This document shows, in pieces, positions 25,459 through 33,432 of a DNA stretch of 53,052 bases. This DNA comes from Saprospiraceae bacterium. GTDB taxonomy: Bacteria > Bacteroidota > Bacteroidia > Chitinophagales > Saprospiraceae. Each line of letters starts with the position of its first letter. Position 1 is the stretch's first letter. The notes under the pieces were generated by a model. That model ran no database searches, was not told where the DNA came from, and worked only from the letters and a program-made list of their open reading frames with translations. Where the stretch lies: positions 1 through 53,052 of the forward strand of contig JAEUUU010000097.1 of NCBI GenBank assembly GCA_016787345.1. Reading direction: 5' to 3'. Made by a program: the position numbers and the translations under genes.

Positions 25459-25845
25459 TTATTGATTTAAAGCCGCGATAACGGATATTTCGATATTGAC
25501 AAATTTGGGCAACTCGGCCACTTGTACGAGTTCGCGGGCGGGGGCCAGCTCGGGTGGAAAGTACTGGGCATAAACAGCATTGATCCGGCCAAACTGGTTC
25601 ATGTCTTTTACGAAGACGCTCACTTTCAGCACGTTTTCCATGCCGGAGCCGGCCGCTTCGAGTATAGCCTTGACGTTGTTGAGCACCCGGTGCGTTTCGG
25701 TCTCGATGTCGTCGAGTTCCAGTTCGCCCGTGATCGGGTCAAGCGCGATCTGGCCCGACACGTACAGCACGTTGCCATGAGCAACCGCCTGGTTGTACGG
25801 ACCGATGGGCATGGGAGCGTTGGGGGTGTTGTGGATGGTGCGCAT
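25459..25845 (-). CDS. ridA: RidA (YjgF/UK114) family reactive-intermediate deaminase
   Basis: A 128-residue protein of normal RidA length. RidA hydrolyses reactive enamine/imine intermediates, such as 2-aminoacrylate made by PLP enzymes, and works as a trimer in the cytoplasm. The signature stretches are PMPIGPYNQAVAHGNVLYVS, GQIALDPITGEL and a C-terminal ARELVQVAELPKFVNIEISV that contains the substrate-binding Arg and a glutamate. The ATG at 25845 (MRTIHNTPNAP) is chosen because an earlier ATG at 25896 would encode part of the adjacent foldback repeat. It is followed by trpS. Confidence 0.92.
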   Translation of the reverse strand: MRTIHNTPNAPMPIGPYNQAVAHGNVLYVSGQIALDPITGELELDDIETETHRVLNNVKAILEAAGSGMENVLKVSVFVKDMNQFGRINAVYAQYFPPELAPARELVQVAELPKFVNIEISVIAALNQ

Positions 25846-25859
25846 GGATGGTGGTTGTT

Positions 25860-26064
25860 GAGGATTTGAGGATGCGAGGATTCGAGGATTTGACAATGGT
25901 TTATTTCCGCGCTCAGCGGTTGGTGAATTGGTGAGGTGGTGATTTGGTTAGAAAAGGAGAAATCAACGCTCTCGAAAACAAATACAATCACCTGCAAATT
26001 ACCCTTTCGGGCGCAGAAATAAACCTTTTGTCAAATCCTCAAATCCTCGCATCCTCAAATCCTC
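25860..26064. repeat. Foldback element 4, about 50-bp arms
   Basis: Arms 25860-25911 and 26010-26064 are reverse complements with a few mismatches and small gaps. The left arm shows an 8-bp rhythm: GAGGATTT, GAGGATGC, GAGGATTC, GAGGATTT. The inner ends carry AATGGTTTATTTCCGCG and its partner CGCAGAAATAAACCTTTTG, closely matching the core of element 1. The spacer also contains GGTGAATTGGTGAGGTGG, the word that builds the arm of element 1. It lies between two minus-strand units (ridA and rpmF). Confidence 0.85.
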
Positions 26065-26078
26065 ATTTACATAAACAG

Positions 26079-26114
26079 AAAAAGCCCCAATCGATCCCGG
26101 GATCGGGATTGGAG
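26079..26114 (-). terminator. Rho-independent terminator of yceD-rpmF
   Basis: On the minus strand CTCCAATCCCGATCCC pairs with GGGATCGATTGGGG (small bulge), directly followed by CTTTTTC. It lies 32 nt after the rpmF stop. Confidence 0.8.
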
Positions 26115-26146
26115 CCTCCTCAAAAATGGGACAAACCTTTGGCCGC

Positions 26147-26353
26147 TCAGGCCTCGGCCGCGTCGCCTGACGCCTCGCCCGAGATCAGAATCTGACCGCG
26201 GTAGTAGAGATTGCCTTCTACCATGTAGGCATGGTGGAAAAGGTGTTTCTCGCCGGTGGTCGGGCAAGTGGCGATTTGCGGGGCATCAATCTTGTAGTGC
26301 GTGCGGCGAGCGCGTTTGCGCCGTTTGGAGTGCCGCCATTTAGGATTGGGCAT
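26147..26353 (-). CDS. rpmF: 50S ribosomal protein L32
   Basis: A 68-residue basic ribosomal protein. The N-terminus MPNPKWRHSKRRKRARRTH is diagnostic for L32, followed by ATCPTTGEKHLFHHA, which keeps only one Cys of the zinc-ribbon seen in some L32s, so this is a zinc-independent form. The acidic-alanine tail (SGEASGDAAEA) is a lineage-specific extension. It follows the DUF177 gene by 17 nt, the standard yceD-rpmF pairing. Confidence 0.96.
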   Translation of the reverse strand: MPNPKWRHSKRRKRARRTHYKIDAPQIATCPTTGEKHLFHHAYMVEGNLYYRGQILISGEASGDAAEA

Positions 26354-26370
26354 GGCTCAGTATTTTCTGC

Positions 26371-26898
26371 TCAATTATTATTTTTAAAATCTTTCAGGGC
26401 GTCCCAAACGGAATCACCCTCTTGTTTTTCCGTATCTTCTTCCCTTTGCAAGCGCTGCAATACGTCGAAATTGCAGGGCGGCCGGGGATCTGACTGGCAA
26501 TCGTAGGTGTTGGTAATGGGCAGCGCGAGAATCGTGAATTCGTAGAGGTATTGACCCACATTGAATTCCGAAGTTTCGCGCGGTACAAAAACCACCTCGT
26601 CTTCTTCTTCACCTTCCGCTTCGCCGTATTTGACCAACAACTGACGTGAATCAGCCACGGGCAATTGTATTTGGGCGGTGCAACGGTCGCATTCTGCCTG
26701 AATGTACCCGTCCAGATCAAAATCCAGTACAAGCATATCCGGGCGTTTGTCCAGGGTCAGGTCGATCTTTATCGCACCTTCGCCAACCGGTGAAGACTCG
26801 AAGTGGCGGAAGAAATCGCGATCCAGCTCGTAGTGAAAACGATGTATTCCTGTTTTTAACCCCTGTACGGGGATGGAATACGCTAAAAGCGGGTCCAT
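26371..26898 (-). CDS. DUF177 (YceD) family protein
   Basis: A 175-residue acidic protein of the DUF177/YceD family, almost always next to rpmF and linked to 23S rRNA or ribosome accumulation. The conserved zinc-like core is ECDRCTAQIQLPV with a partner at the C-terminal DCQSDPRPPCNFDVLQRL. The start at 26898 (MDPLLAYSIPVQGL) is chosen because the perfect TACCTTTG box at 26926-26933 lies upstream of it and inside any longer frame (an in-frame ATG exists at 27030). It heads the operon with rpmF. Confidence 0.88.
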   Translation of the reverse strand: MDPLLAYSIPVQGLKTGIHRFHYELDRDFFRHFESSPVGEGAIKIDLTLDKRPDMLVLDFDLDGYIQAECDRCTAQIQLPVADSRQLLVKYGEAEGEEEDEVVFVPRETSEFNVGQYLYEFTILALPITNTYDCQSDPRPPCNFDVLQRLQREEDTEKQEGDSVWDALKDFKNNN

Positions 26899-26925
26899 AG
26901 CCACTTCGTTTTGAAAATTGGGCTG

Positions 26926-26954
26926 CAAAGGTAAGCGAAAGACCGGGAAACAAA
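26926..26954 (-). promoter_or_regulatory. Promoter of yceD-rpmF
   Basis: On the minus strand TTTG (26951-26954), a 17-nt spacer and TACCTTTG (26926-26933), then C. This is a full match to TTG-N17-23-TAnnTTTG, 27 nt before ATG. The rest of the 337-nt gap to the next gene (26955-27235) shows no other element I can support. Confidence 0.7.
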
Positions 26955-27235
26955 AATGTTCGATTAAAAAAAATCCGACAGCCGGCCGTGCGCCCGGAAA
27001 ATGGCACGGTTGTTGGCTAGGCCCTTCCATCTTTCCCGTATAGTCCGCTGCCGGCCATCCTGATTTCTTTCAAAAGCCGGAAGCAACCATAATCCTGATT
27101 CGACACCCCGGCGCCTGCCGGGCGTGGATGGGCTATTCCTTACTCCTACTCTCTGCACCCATTTCCAGTGAAAACATGACGTCCGGTCGCTCCGGGCCTA
27201 ATCACCATTTGTTTCATCACTCACCCGCATTCAAC

Positions 27236-30200
27236 ATGCAACAACTCATTACAATCCCGACCCAATTGCCCCTCCGGTTCAAGGGTTTGATTCGGATGGC
27301 CCTTTTCCCGGTCTTAATGGCCGTTTTGTTCACTGCCGCCACGGCTTTTTTGCCCGGCCCCGACGGGCGTGCCGGACGGGCTGCTTCATTGGCTTCGGCC
27401 GATACCCTGCTGGTCAAAATTTGCGACGGCGACTTTTACCTTTTTGGAGACGACACGCTCACCGTCGGTGGTATTTACACCGATACGATCTTCGACAGCG
27501 ACACCTTTACGCTGCAATCAGTCGAGTTGAATGTCTTGCCCCTGTCGTTCCAGACCATCAGCGCGCGTATTTGCGAGGGCAGCCAGTATATATTCGGCGG
27601 CGATACGCTGACGGAAAGCGGTACTTACACCGACACCCTCAGCAATGAAAACGGCTGCGACTCGATCCTGACGCTCAAACTGGCCGTTCAGGCTTATTTT
27701 GACGACACTCTGCAGGCTGTAATCTGTCCGGGCGATTCGTATGTGTTTGGCCACGATACCCTGGAAGATGCCGGTATTTACACCGATTCGCTGACGGCTG
27801 TCGGTGGTTGCGATTCCATCGTCACCCTGATACTCGACTTTGCCCCGGTCGACGACGTGCAGATCGAGGCTACAATTTGTGCCAACGAGTTTTATGTGTT
27901 CGGCGGCGATACGCTCACGGCCGAAGGCAGTTATGTCGATACGTTGACCAATACTTTCGGCTGCGACTCGGTCGTAACGCTGAAATTGAGCGTGCTGCCC
28001 CTGGCGTTCAGCGCCCAGGAAGCGACGATTTGCGCCAACGATACCTATGATTTTAATGGACAGATACTACAAGATGCCGGTGTGTATACCGATACTTTGA
28101 CGGCTGAAAACGGTTGCGACTCGCTGGTCAGCCTGACCCTCAGCGTTTTGCCGGTTGCTGAAACGCCCCTTTTCGATACCCTTTGCGCTTTCCAGACCTA
28201 CGATTTCAACGGTCAGATTCTGGATGAAACCGGCGTGTATACCGACACCCTGACGGCCGAAAACGGTTGCGACTCGATCGTGACACTCCATCTTTTTGTT
28301 TACCCCGAATTGATCAGCGTGTCATCTGCCACGGTGTGCGAAGGTCAGTCTTATGATTTCTTCGGTCAAAATCTCGACACTGCCGGCACCTATTCCGTTC
28401 TGCTGACGGCCGAAAACGGTTGCGATTCGGTGGTGCTGCTCAATCTGTCGGTCGTACAACCTGCCGATACGGCTTTCAGCGCCACGATTTGCGCTAATGA
28501 AACCTACAATTTCAACGGCGAGTTGTTAAGCCAACCCGGTATATATTCCGATACGTTGAGCACCGTAAACGGCTGCGATTCGCTCATTACCCTGACGCTC
28601 GAAGTGCTGCCAGTGGCAGCCAGTTCGCTCAACGCCACGATCTGCGCCAGTGAAACCTTCGTGTTCGGCGGCGATACCCTGGCCATCGGGGGCGTGTACG
28701 TGGATACGCTGACGGCCGAAAACGGCTGCGACTCGCTGGTTACGCTCAACCTGGAAGTGCTGCCCTTGTCGTCGAGCGACACCAGCGCCACGATCTGCGA
28801 CGGCGATGTATTTGAATTTGCCGGACAAATGCTGACGGAGAGCGGAATTTATAACGACACACTTACGGCTGCCAACGGTTGCGATTCGATCCGGACGCTG
28901 ATTCTGGTCGTATTCCCCCTGCAAAATGTCACCCTGAACGCCCAGATCTGCCAGGGCAACACTTATTTGTTCAATAACCAGACGCTGACCGAAAGCGGCA
29001 CGTATACCGCCGTTTACCCCGACGTACGCGGTTGCGACAGCACGACGGTATTGCTCCTGGAAGTATTGCCGCCCCTGGCCAGTTCATTTTCCGCGACCAT
29101 CTGTGCAGGCGAAACCTACTCCTTCAACGGACTCGATCTCGGTACTACCGGCGCTTACCAGGCATTCTACAGCACCGATTCCGGTTGTGATTCGATCGTA
29201 ACGCTCGTCCTGACGGTATTGCCGGCTAATACCACGACCCTCGATGCGGCTATTTGCCCCGGCGAGACCTATGAATTTGAAGGACAAACACTCGGCACTG
29301 CCGGCGTGTATACCGCTGTTTACACCGATGCTGCCGGCTGCGACAGCACCCTTGTCCTTAACCTGGAGGTGCTCCCGACCTCGGGCAGCACGGTTGCCGC
29401 GACGATTTGCGCCAACGAAACCTACAATTTCAACGGTCAGATACTCAACCAAAGCGGTGTGTATACCGCCCAACTGACGGCTGTCAATGGCTGCGACAGC
29501 ACCGTGACCCTGAATTTGATCGTGTTGCCGCTGGCGTTTGGTACGCAGAATGCGACGATTTGCGCCAATGAAACCTACAATTTCAATGGCCAGGTGCTGA
29601 GCCAAACCGGCCTTTACACCGCCATTCTCACCGCTGCCAACGGTTGTGACAGTATTGCAACACTCAATCTGACGGTGCTGCCGACCCAGCAGGGCTCGCT
29701 GAATGCCAGCATTTGCGAAGGCGACAGTTATTTGTACAACGGGGTGTCGTACAACCAGGCGGGCTCGTTCAGTTTCATGTACACGGCTGCCAATGGCTGC
29801 GACAGTCTTTTTACCCTGAATCTCAACGTGTTGCCCAATCCGGTCACCTCGCTGAGTTTCACGATCTGCGCCGGCAACTCGCTCAATTACAACGGAACGG
29901 CGCTCAATGAAAGCGGAACGTATCCTTTCAGTTTCACCTCGGCCGCGGGTTGCGACTCCACGGTTATCGTAAACCTCAGCGTGATTCCGAGTCCGTCGAC
30001 AACCCTGACCTACACGATCTGCGAGGGAACTACGCTGGTGTACGAAGGCGATACGCTTACCCAAACCGGTGTATACGAATATTACTTTGTCGGTTCAACC
30101 GGCTGCGACTCCACAGTGACCATCAGCCTGACCATTCAGCCGGAAGTAACTACCACGTTGGAGGCCACCATTTGCGAAGGAACGAGTTACTCGTTCGATG

Positions 30201-31081
30201 GAGAAGCCCTGACAGCCTCGGGCACCTACACGGCGATTCTCAACGGCCCCAACGGCTGCGATTCCACGGTTGTGTTGCAACTTACGGTGACGCCGGCGCC
30301 GCTGACCGCGATCAATGCCAGTATTTGCGCGGGGGATTCCTATGCGTTCAACGGTCAGAACCTCACGCAAGCGGGCATTTACACCGCCAATCTGAGCACC
30401 CCGGCGGGTTGCGACTCCACCGTTGTGCTGACCCTCAACATCCTGCAACCGGCCAATACCACTGTACAGGCGACCATCTGCGAGGGCGAGTCTTATTCGT
30501 TCCTGGGGCTGACCTTGACGCAATCGGGTGTGTACACCGGCACATTTGTGGCCACGAACGGTTGTGATTCCACGGTTACGTTGTTGCTCACCGTCAATTC
30601 TGTTCCCTTCAACATTATCCTTCAAAGCGGCACATTCACCGTGCAGGCGGGCAATGCGACGTTCCAGTGGATCAATTGCGATACCGGCCAACCCGTGCCG
30701 GGCGCTACGGGATCCACCTTTACGCCCGATGTAACCGGCAACTACTCGGTTTCCGTCACGCTGAACGGCTGCACAACGGAATCGGATTGTTTCTACGTGG
30801 AAGTCGTTTCGGACGAAGAACCCGGCTGGGCGAAGGGCTGGACCCTGGCGCCAAACCCGGCCCGCGACCTTGCCCTGATCCGCTTGTCGGCTCCAGCCGC
30901 ATCCGAACTCGAAGTGGTTCTGTTCGACCTCAACGGCCGCCTACTGCAGCGCAACGTGCTGCCGCAAGGCGCCACGGAACTCGGTCTCGATCTGGCCGAC
31001 CTGCCCTCGGGCGTGCTGCTCGTGCGCCTGTCGGACGGAGCGAAAACAGATACGCGGCGATTGGTAAAAGCCGAAAATTGA
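27236..31081 (+). CDS. Secreted protein of 21 two-cysteine repeats with T9SS sorting domain
   Basis: A 1281-residue surface protein. The start at 27236 gives an N-terminus with a basic patch and the hydrophobic MALFPVLMAVLFTAATAF as signal; in-frame ATGs at 27128 and 27176 would only add residues ahead of it. Twenty-one repeats of about 47-51 residues follow (from 27416), with the consensus ATICANETYNFNGQ, L-SGVYTDTLTAENGCDS, VTLNLSVLP. Each has two cysteines (TIC and GCDS), probably a disulfide within each beta-sandwich-like unit. Repeat 6 reads DTLC instead of ATIC. An Ig-like segment (TFTVQAGNATFQWINCDT) comes next, and the last about 80 residues (WTLAPNPARDLALIRLS onward) form a T9SS type A sorting domain. 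It is probably an adhesin or filament-like surface protein; no enzyme motif is seen. Confidence 0.9.
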   Translation: MQQLITIPTQLPLRFKGLIRMALFPVLMAVLFTAATAFLPGPDGRAGRAASLASADTLLVKICDGDFYLFGDDTLTVGGIYTDTIFDSDTFTLQSVELNVLPLSFQTISARICEGSQYIFGGDTLTESGTYTDTLSNENGCDSILTLKLAVQAYFDDTLQAVICPGDSYVFGHDTLEDAGIYTDSLTAVGGCDSIVTLILDFAPVDDVQIEATICANEFYVFGGDTLTAEGSYVDTLTNTFGCDSVVTLKLSVLPLAFSAQEATICANDTYDFNGQILQDAGVYTDTLTAENGCDSLVSLTLSVLPVAETPLFDTLCAFQTYDFNGQILDETGVYTDTLTAENGCDSIVTLHLFVYPELISVSSATVCEGQSYDFFGQNLDTAGTYSVLLTAENGCDSVVLLNLSVVQPADTAFSATICANETYNFNGELLSQPGIYSDTLSTVNGCDSLITLTLEVLPVAASSLNATICASETFVFGGDTLAIGGVYVDTLTAENGCDSLVTLNLEVLPLSSSDTSATICDGDVFEFAGQMLTESGIYNDTLTAANGCDSIRTLILVVFPLQNVTLNAQICQGNTYLFNNQTLTESGTYTAVYPDVRGCDSTTVLLLEVLPPLASSFSATICAGETYSFNGLDLGTTGAYQAFYSTDSGCDSIVTLVLTVLPANTTTLDAAICPGETYEFEGQTLGTAGVYTAVYTDAAGCDSTLVLNLEVLPTSGSTVAATICANETYNFNGQILNQSGVYTAQLTAVNGCDSTVTLNLIVLPLAFGTQNATICANETYNFNGQVLSQTGLYTAILTAANGCDSIATLNLTVLPTQQGSLNASICEGDSYLYNGVSYNQAGSFSFMYTAANGCDSLFTLNLNVLPNPVTSLSFTICAGNSLNYNGTALNESGTYPFSFTSAAGCDSTVIVNLSVIPSPSTTLTYTICEGTTLVYEGDTLTQTGVYEYYFVGSTGCDSTVTISLTIQPEVTTTLEATICEGTSYSFDGEALTASGTYTAILNGPNGCDSTVVLQLTVTPAPLTAINASICAGDSYAFNGQNLTQAGIYTANLSTPAGCDSTVVLTLNILQPANTTVQATICEGESYSFLGLTLTQSGVYTGTFVATNGCDSTVTLLLTVNSVPFNIILQSGTFTVQAGNATFQWINCDTGQPVPGATGSTFTPDVTGNYSVSVTLNGCTTESDCFYVEVVSDEEPGWAKGWTLAPNPARDLALIRLSAPAASELEVVLFDLNGRLLQRNVLPQGATELGLDLADLPSGVLLVRLSDGAKTDTRRLVKAEN
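27416..30606 (+). repeat. 21-unit coding repeat array
   Basis: Direct repeats of about 141-153 nt encoding the two-cysteine module. Units 14 and 15 (around 29400-29690) are the most alike, sharing the 14-residue start ATICANETYNFNGQ. This suggests recent unit duplication or gene conversion. Confidence 0.85.
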
Positions 31082-31092
31082 ACTGGAAAAAG

Positions 31093-31132
31093 ATTTTGAA
31101 CCTGTAGGTGTCTGATCTTACAGGTTCAAAAT
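31093..31132. repeat. Hairpin after the 21-repeat gene
   Basis: ATTTTGAACCTGTA (31093-31106) pairs perfectly with TACAGGTTCAAAAT (31119-31132), 12-nt loop. It begins 11 nt after the stop and may act as a terminator despite the weak U-tract. Confidence 0.75.
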
Positions 31133-31204
31133 AATGACACACGAAGGTGCAAAGCGTGCAAAAAAAGGGAGCGCCCTGGCATACTTTGCACCTTCGCGTG
31201 CATT
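31133..31204. repeat. Foldback element 5
   Basis: Arms 31133-31159 and 31179-31204 pair around CGAAGGTGCAAAG with flanking mismatches. The arm shows a 9-bp rhythm (TGCAAAGCG, TGCAAAAAA). It directly follows the hairpin at 31093-31132, and both sit between the convergent stops of the 21-repeat gene and the outer-membrane protein gene. Confidence 0.75.
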
Positions 31205-31243
31205 ATTTCAATGTTTGTGAGCGGCGCTGAAAATGAAACCTGC

Positions 31244-31915
31244 TCAAAACGACATGCGGTATCCTGCCGCGAATTGTGCCGAGCGATTATACGACCGGAC
31301 ACGGCCCAAATCGATACCGTTTTCATCCGTAGCGGCCAGGTTGGCAATGGGCAGAACACCGTAAATGTAGCGGCCGGAGAAAAACAGACCATTGTCGAAG
31401 CGCCATTCGAGGCCGCCGGCGAGGCCCAGGTCAAAGTTCTCATAAGTATTGCCGTCTTTTAAATCGGAGCGGCCACCGTCGAATTTGAGCCAGGCGGCAT
31501 TGAGCAAACCGGGCTCGACGCCGGCTTGTACCGACAGCCCTTTCCAGAGCCGATAGTCGGCCAACAGGGGTAAATTGAAATACCGCAACTGAATGGTAAA
31601 ATCGAGCGGCTGATCGACCAGAATCGATGAGAAATCAGTCTTAAACCCCTTTTGCGCATACATGATACCGCCGAGGAAAGAAAGGCGCTCGTTGATTGGT
31701 ACGCGCACTTCCGCTCCTGCATGAAAACTGCCGAGTGTACGGTAGTAGGCGTCCGGTACAAAATCGGAGCCATTGACACGTAAGGATTTGTCCAGAATGA
31801 CTTCGACGTTGCTCAGTGTGAAACCGACCCGGACACCGGCCGAAAAGGATTGGGCTGCAATGGAAGCCTGAAAAAGCAGGAAAACTGCGAGGAATAGCAT
31901 GTTTTTGTAGCGCAT
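31244..31915 (-). CDS. Outer-membrane beta-barrel (porin-like) protein
   Basis: A 223-residue exported protein. Signal peptide MRYKNMLFLAVFLLFQASIA ends before AQS. The mature part alternates hydrophobic and polar residues in strands (FSAGVRVGFTLSNVEV, SFHAGAEVRVPI, LSFLGGIMYAQKGFKTDF, FNLPLLADYRL) and ends in an aromatic residue (AAGYRMSF), as expected for an outer-membrane barrel of the PorT/opacity-like class in Bacteroidota. The precise family and cargo are unknown. The 119-nt gap upstream carries the terminator of the SusC/D transcript, so it has its own promoter that I could not locate. Confidence 0.82.
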   Translation of the reverse strand: MRYKNMLFLAVFLLFQASIAAQSFSAGVRVGFTLSNVEVILDKSLRVNGSDFVPDAYYRTLGSFHAGAEVRVPINERLSFLGGIMYAQKGFKTDFSSILVDQPLDFTIQLRYFNLPLLADYRLWKGLSVQAGVEPGLLNAAWLKFDGGRSDLKDGNTYENFDLGLAGGLEWRFDNGLFFSGRYIYGVLPIANLAATDENGIDLGRVRSYNRSAQFAAGYRMSF

Positions 31916-31971
31916 GGTGTGTCGTTTTTACAGAATAGACGCCACAATACGCTGCCGGGTTGGATACGGCC

Positions 31972-32006
31972 AATAAAAGAGCCGCCCCACAACTGCAGGG
32001 CGGCTC
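31972..32006 (-). terminator. Terminator of the susC-susD transcript
   Basis: On the minus strand GAGCCGCCC (31998-32006) pairs with GGGCGGCTC (31979-31987) and is followed by TTTTATTG. It is 28 nt past the SusD stop. Confidence 0.85.
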
Positions 32007-32034
32007 GAAGGTATTCTCGTTTTGTCGACTGGTA

Positions 32035-33378
32035 TTAATACCCCTGGTTTTGCGAAAGATTGGGGTTGGCCGCAATTTCGCGGGCAGGAATCGGGTACAC
32101 CAGTTTGGGATCGTCGTACGGCAGGCCGTCGACTGTTCCTTTCAGGCGTTTCACGTCGTGCAGTTTATGGCCTTCGTGAGCAAGTTCGAGGCGGCGTTCG
32201 AGCAGGATGTCGTCGAGCGTCACGCCCGATTTGGCGGGCAAGCCGGCACGGGTGTGGGTGGCGTTGTAATCGTCGTCGACCGGGGCGCCGACCGAGGTGC
32301 CGAGGCGTTGGTTGCATTCGGCGCGGATCAGGTACATTTCAGCCAGGCGAATGTTCGGGATATTGCGGTATTGGTCGCGCCATTTGCCGGCACGGATGGC
32401 GCCGTTACCATCATAGTGGAACAACAGGCGGGCGTCGTTCGGATCGTAGAGGTCGAGGTGTTTTTGCTCGATCTCGATATCGCCGTCGCGGCCGCCGAAT
32501 TCGGGGATGGAATAGTAGGTCACCATGTCGTTGGTGCCATCCTGCGTCGAGATCTGGTTGGCGAAGATGTCTTCGGAGGTATTGTCGTCGTTGTTGAATT
32601 CCGAAGCGTAGTCCGAGACCAGGGAATACACGTCGGCGCCGATTACGTCGTTGGCGTGATCGCGGGCGTGGTCGTATTCGCCTTTTTGCAGGTGGACGCG
32701 GGCCAGCATAGCGGCGGCGGCATATTTGTTGGCCAGGTTGCCGTTTTCCTCGGGTAATTTATCAAAAGCAGCGGCAAGATCGGTTACAACCTGTGCATAC
32801 ACGTCTTCCACCGAAGCGCGGGACACAAAGCTCGCATCGTCGATTTCGCGGGTCGGGCGCAGCATCAGCGGAATACCCGGTTGTGTGTTGTTGCCGCCGG
32901 CCTCATAGGGCTTGGCGAAAAAGCGCACCAGTTCGAAATGGCATACGGCCCGGATGAACAAAGCTTCGCCTTCCACCTGATCGCGGTCGTCGGCTTTGAC
33001 GACAGACAAGGCGCTCAGCACGTTGTTGGCGATGTTGATGGCATTATAGCCGGCATTCCACATGGCTTCGGCCTCGGGATTTTCGGCGATCATCGTGTGA
33101 TTGAACACTTCGCGCGGGCCGTTGAAGGTGCCCACCCAGCGGATTTCTCCGTCGGCGCCGGCGAGTTCGGCGTCGCGCATGGTGTAGCCGCCCCAGAAGG
33201 CATAATTGCCCAGGGCGTCGTAGGCGCCCAGCAGAACGGATTTGACGTTGGCATCGGTCGAAAGCGCGAGTTCTTCGCTGATGCTTTGAGCCGGCTCGAG
33301 ATCGAGCTTTTTATCGCAGGCGCTGACGATCAGCACGGCGGCGACAAGGGCAAGGGAATATTTTATAAAACGTAGCAT
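32035..33378 (-). CDS. SusD/RagB family nutrient-binding outer-membrane lipoprotein
   Basis: A 447-residue surface lipoprotein. The signal sequence ends ALVAAVLIVSAC with Cys21 lipidated. The body has the SusD layout of TPR-like helices: GAYDALGNYAFWGGYTMRD, LFIRAVCHFELVRFFAKPY and the C-terminal RLAEMYLIRAECNQRLGTSV with RLELAHEGHKLHDVKR. SusD proteins cap the SusC barrel and bind substrate (glycans, peptides or others). It follows SusC by 54 nt and shares a transcript ending at the terminator above. No glycoside hydrolase or peptidase is adjacent, so the ligand is unknown. Confidence 0.95.
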   Translation of the reverse strand: MLRFIKYSLALVAAVLIVSACDKKLDLEPAQSISEELALSTDANVKSVLLGAYDALGNYAFWGGYTMRDAELAGADGEIRWVGTFNGPREVFNHTMIAENPEAEAMWNAGYNAINIANNVLSALSVVKADDRDQVEGEALFIRAVCHFELVRFFAKPYEAGGNNTQPGIPLMLRPTREIDDASFVSRASVEDVYAQVVTDLAAAFDKLPEENGNLANKYAAAAMLARVHLQKGEYDHARDHANDVIGADVYSLVSDYASEFNNDDNTSEDIFANQISTQDGTNDMVTYYSIPEFGGRDGDIEIEQKHLDLYDPNDARLLFHYDGNGAIRAGKWRDQYRNIPNIRLAEMYLIRAECNQRLGTSVGAPVDDDYNATHTRAGLPAKSGVTLDDILLERRLELAHEGHKLHDVKRLKGTVDGLPYDDPKLVYPIPAREIAANPNLSQNQGY

Positions 33379-33432
33379 TTTTTTTGATTTAATTGTCCAA
33401 AAAAGCAGCCGGCAGGCTGCAAAAAGAGAGCA

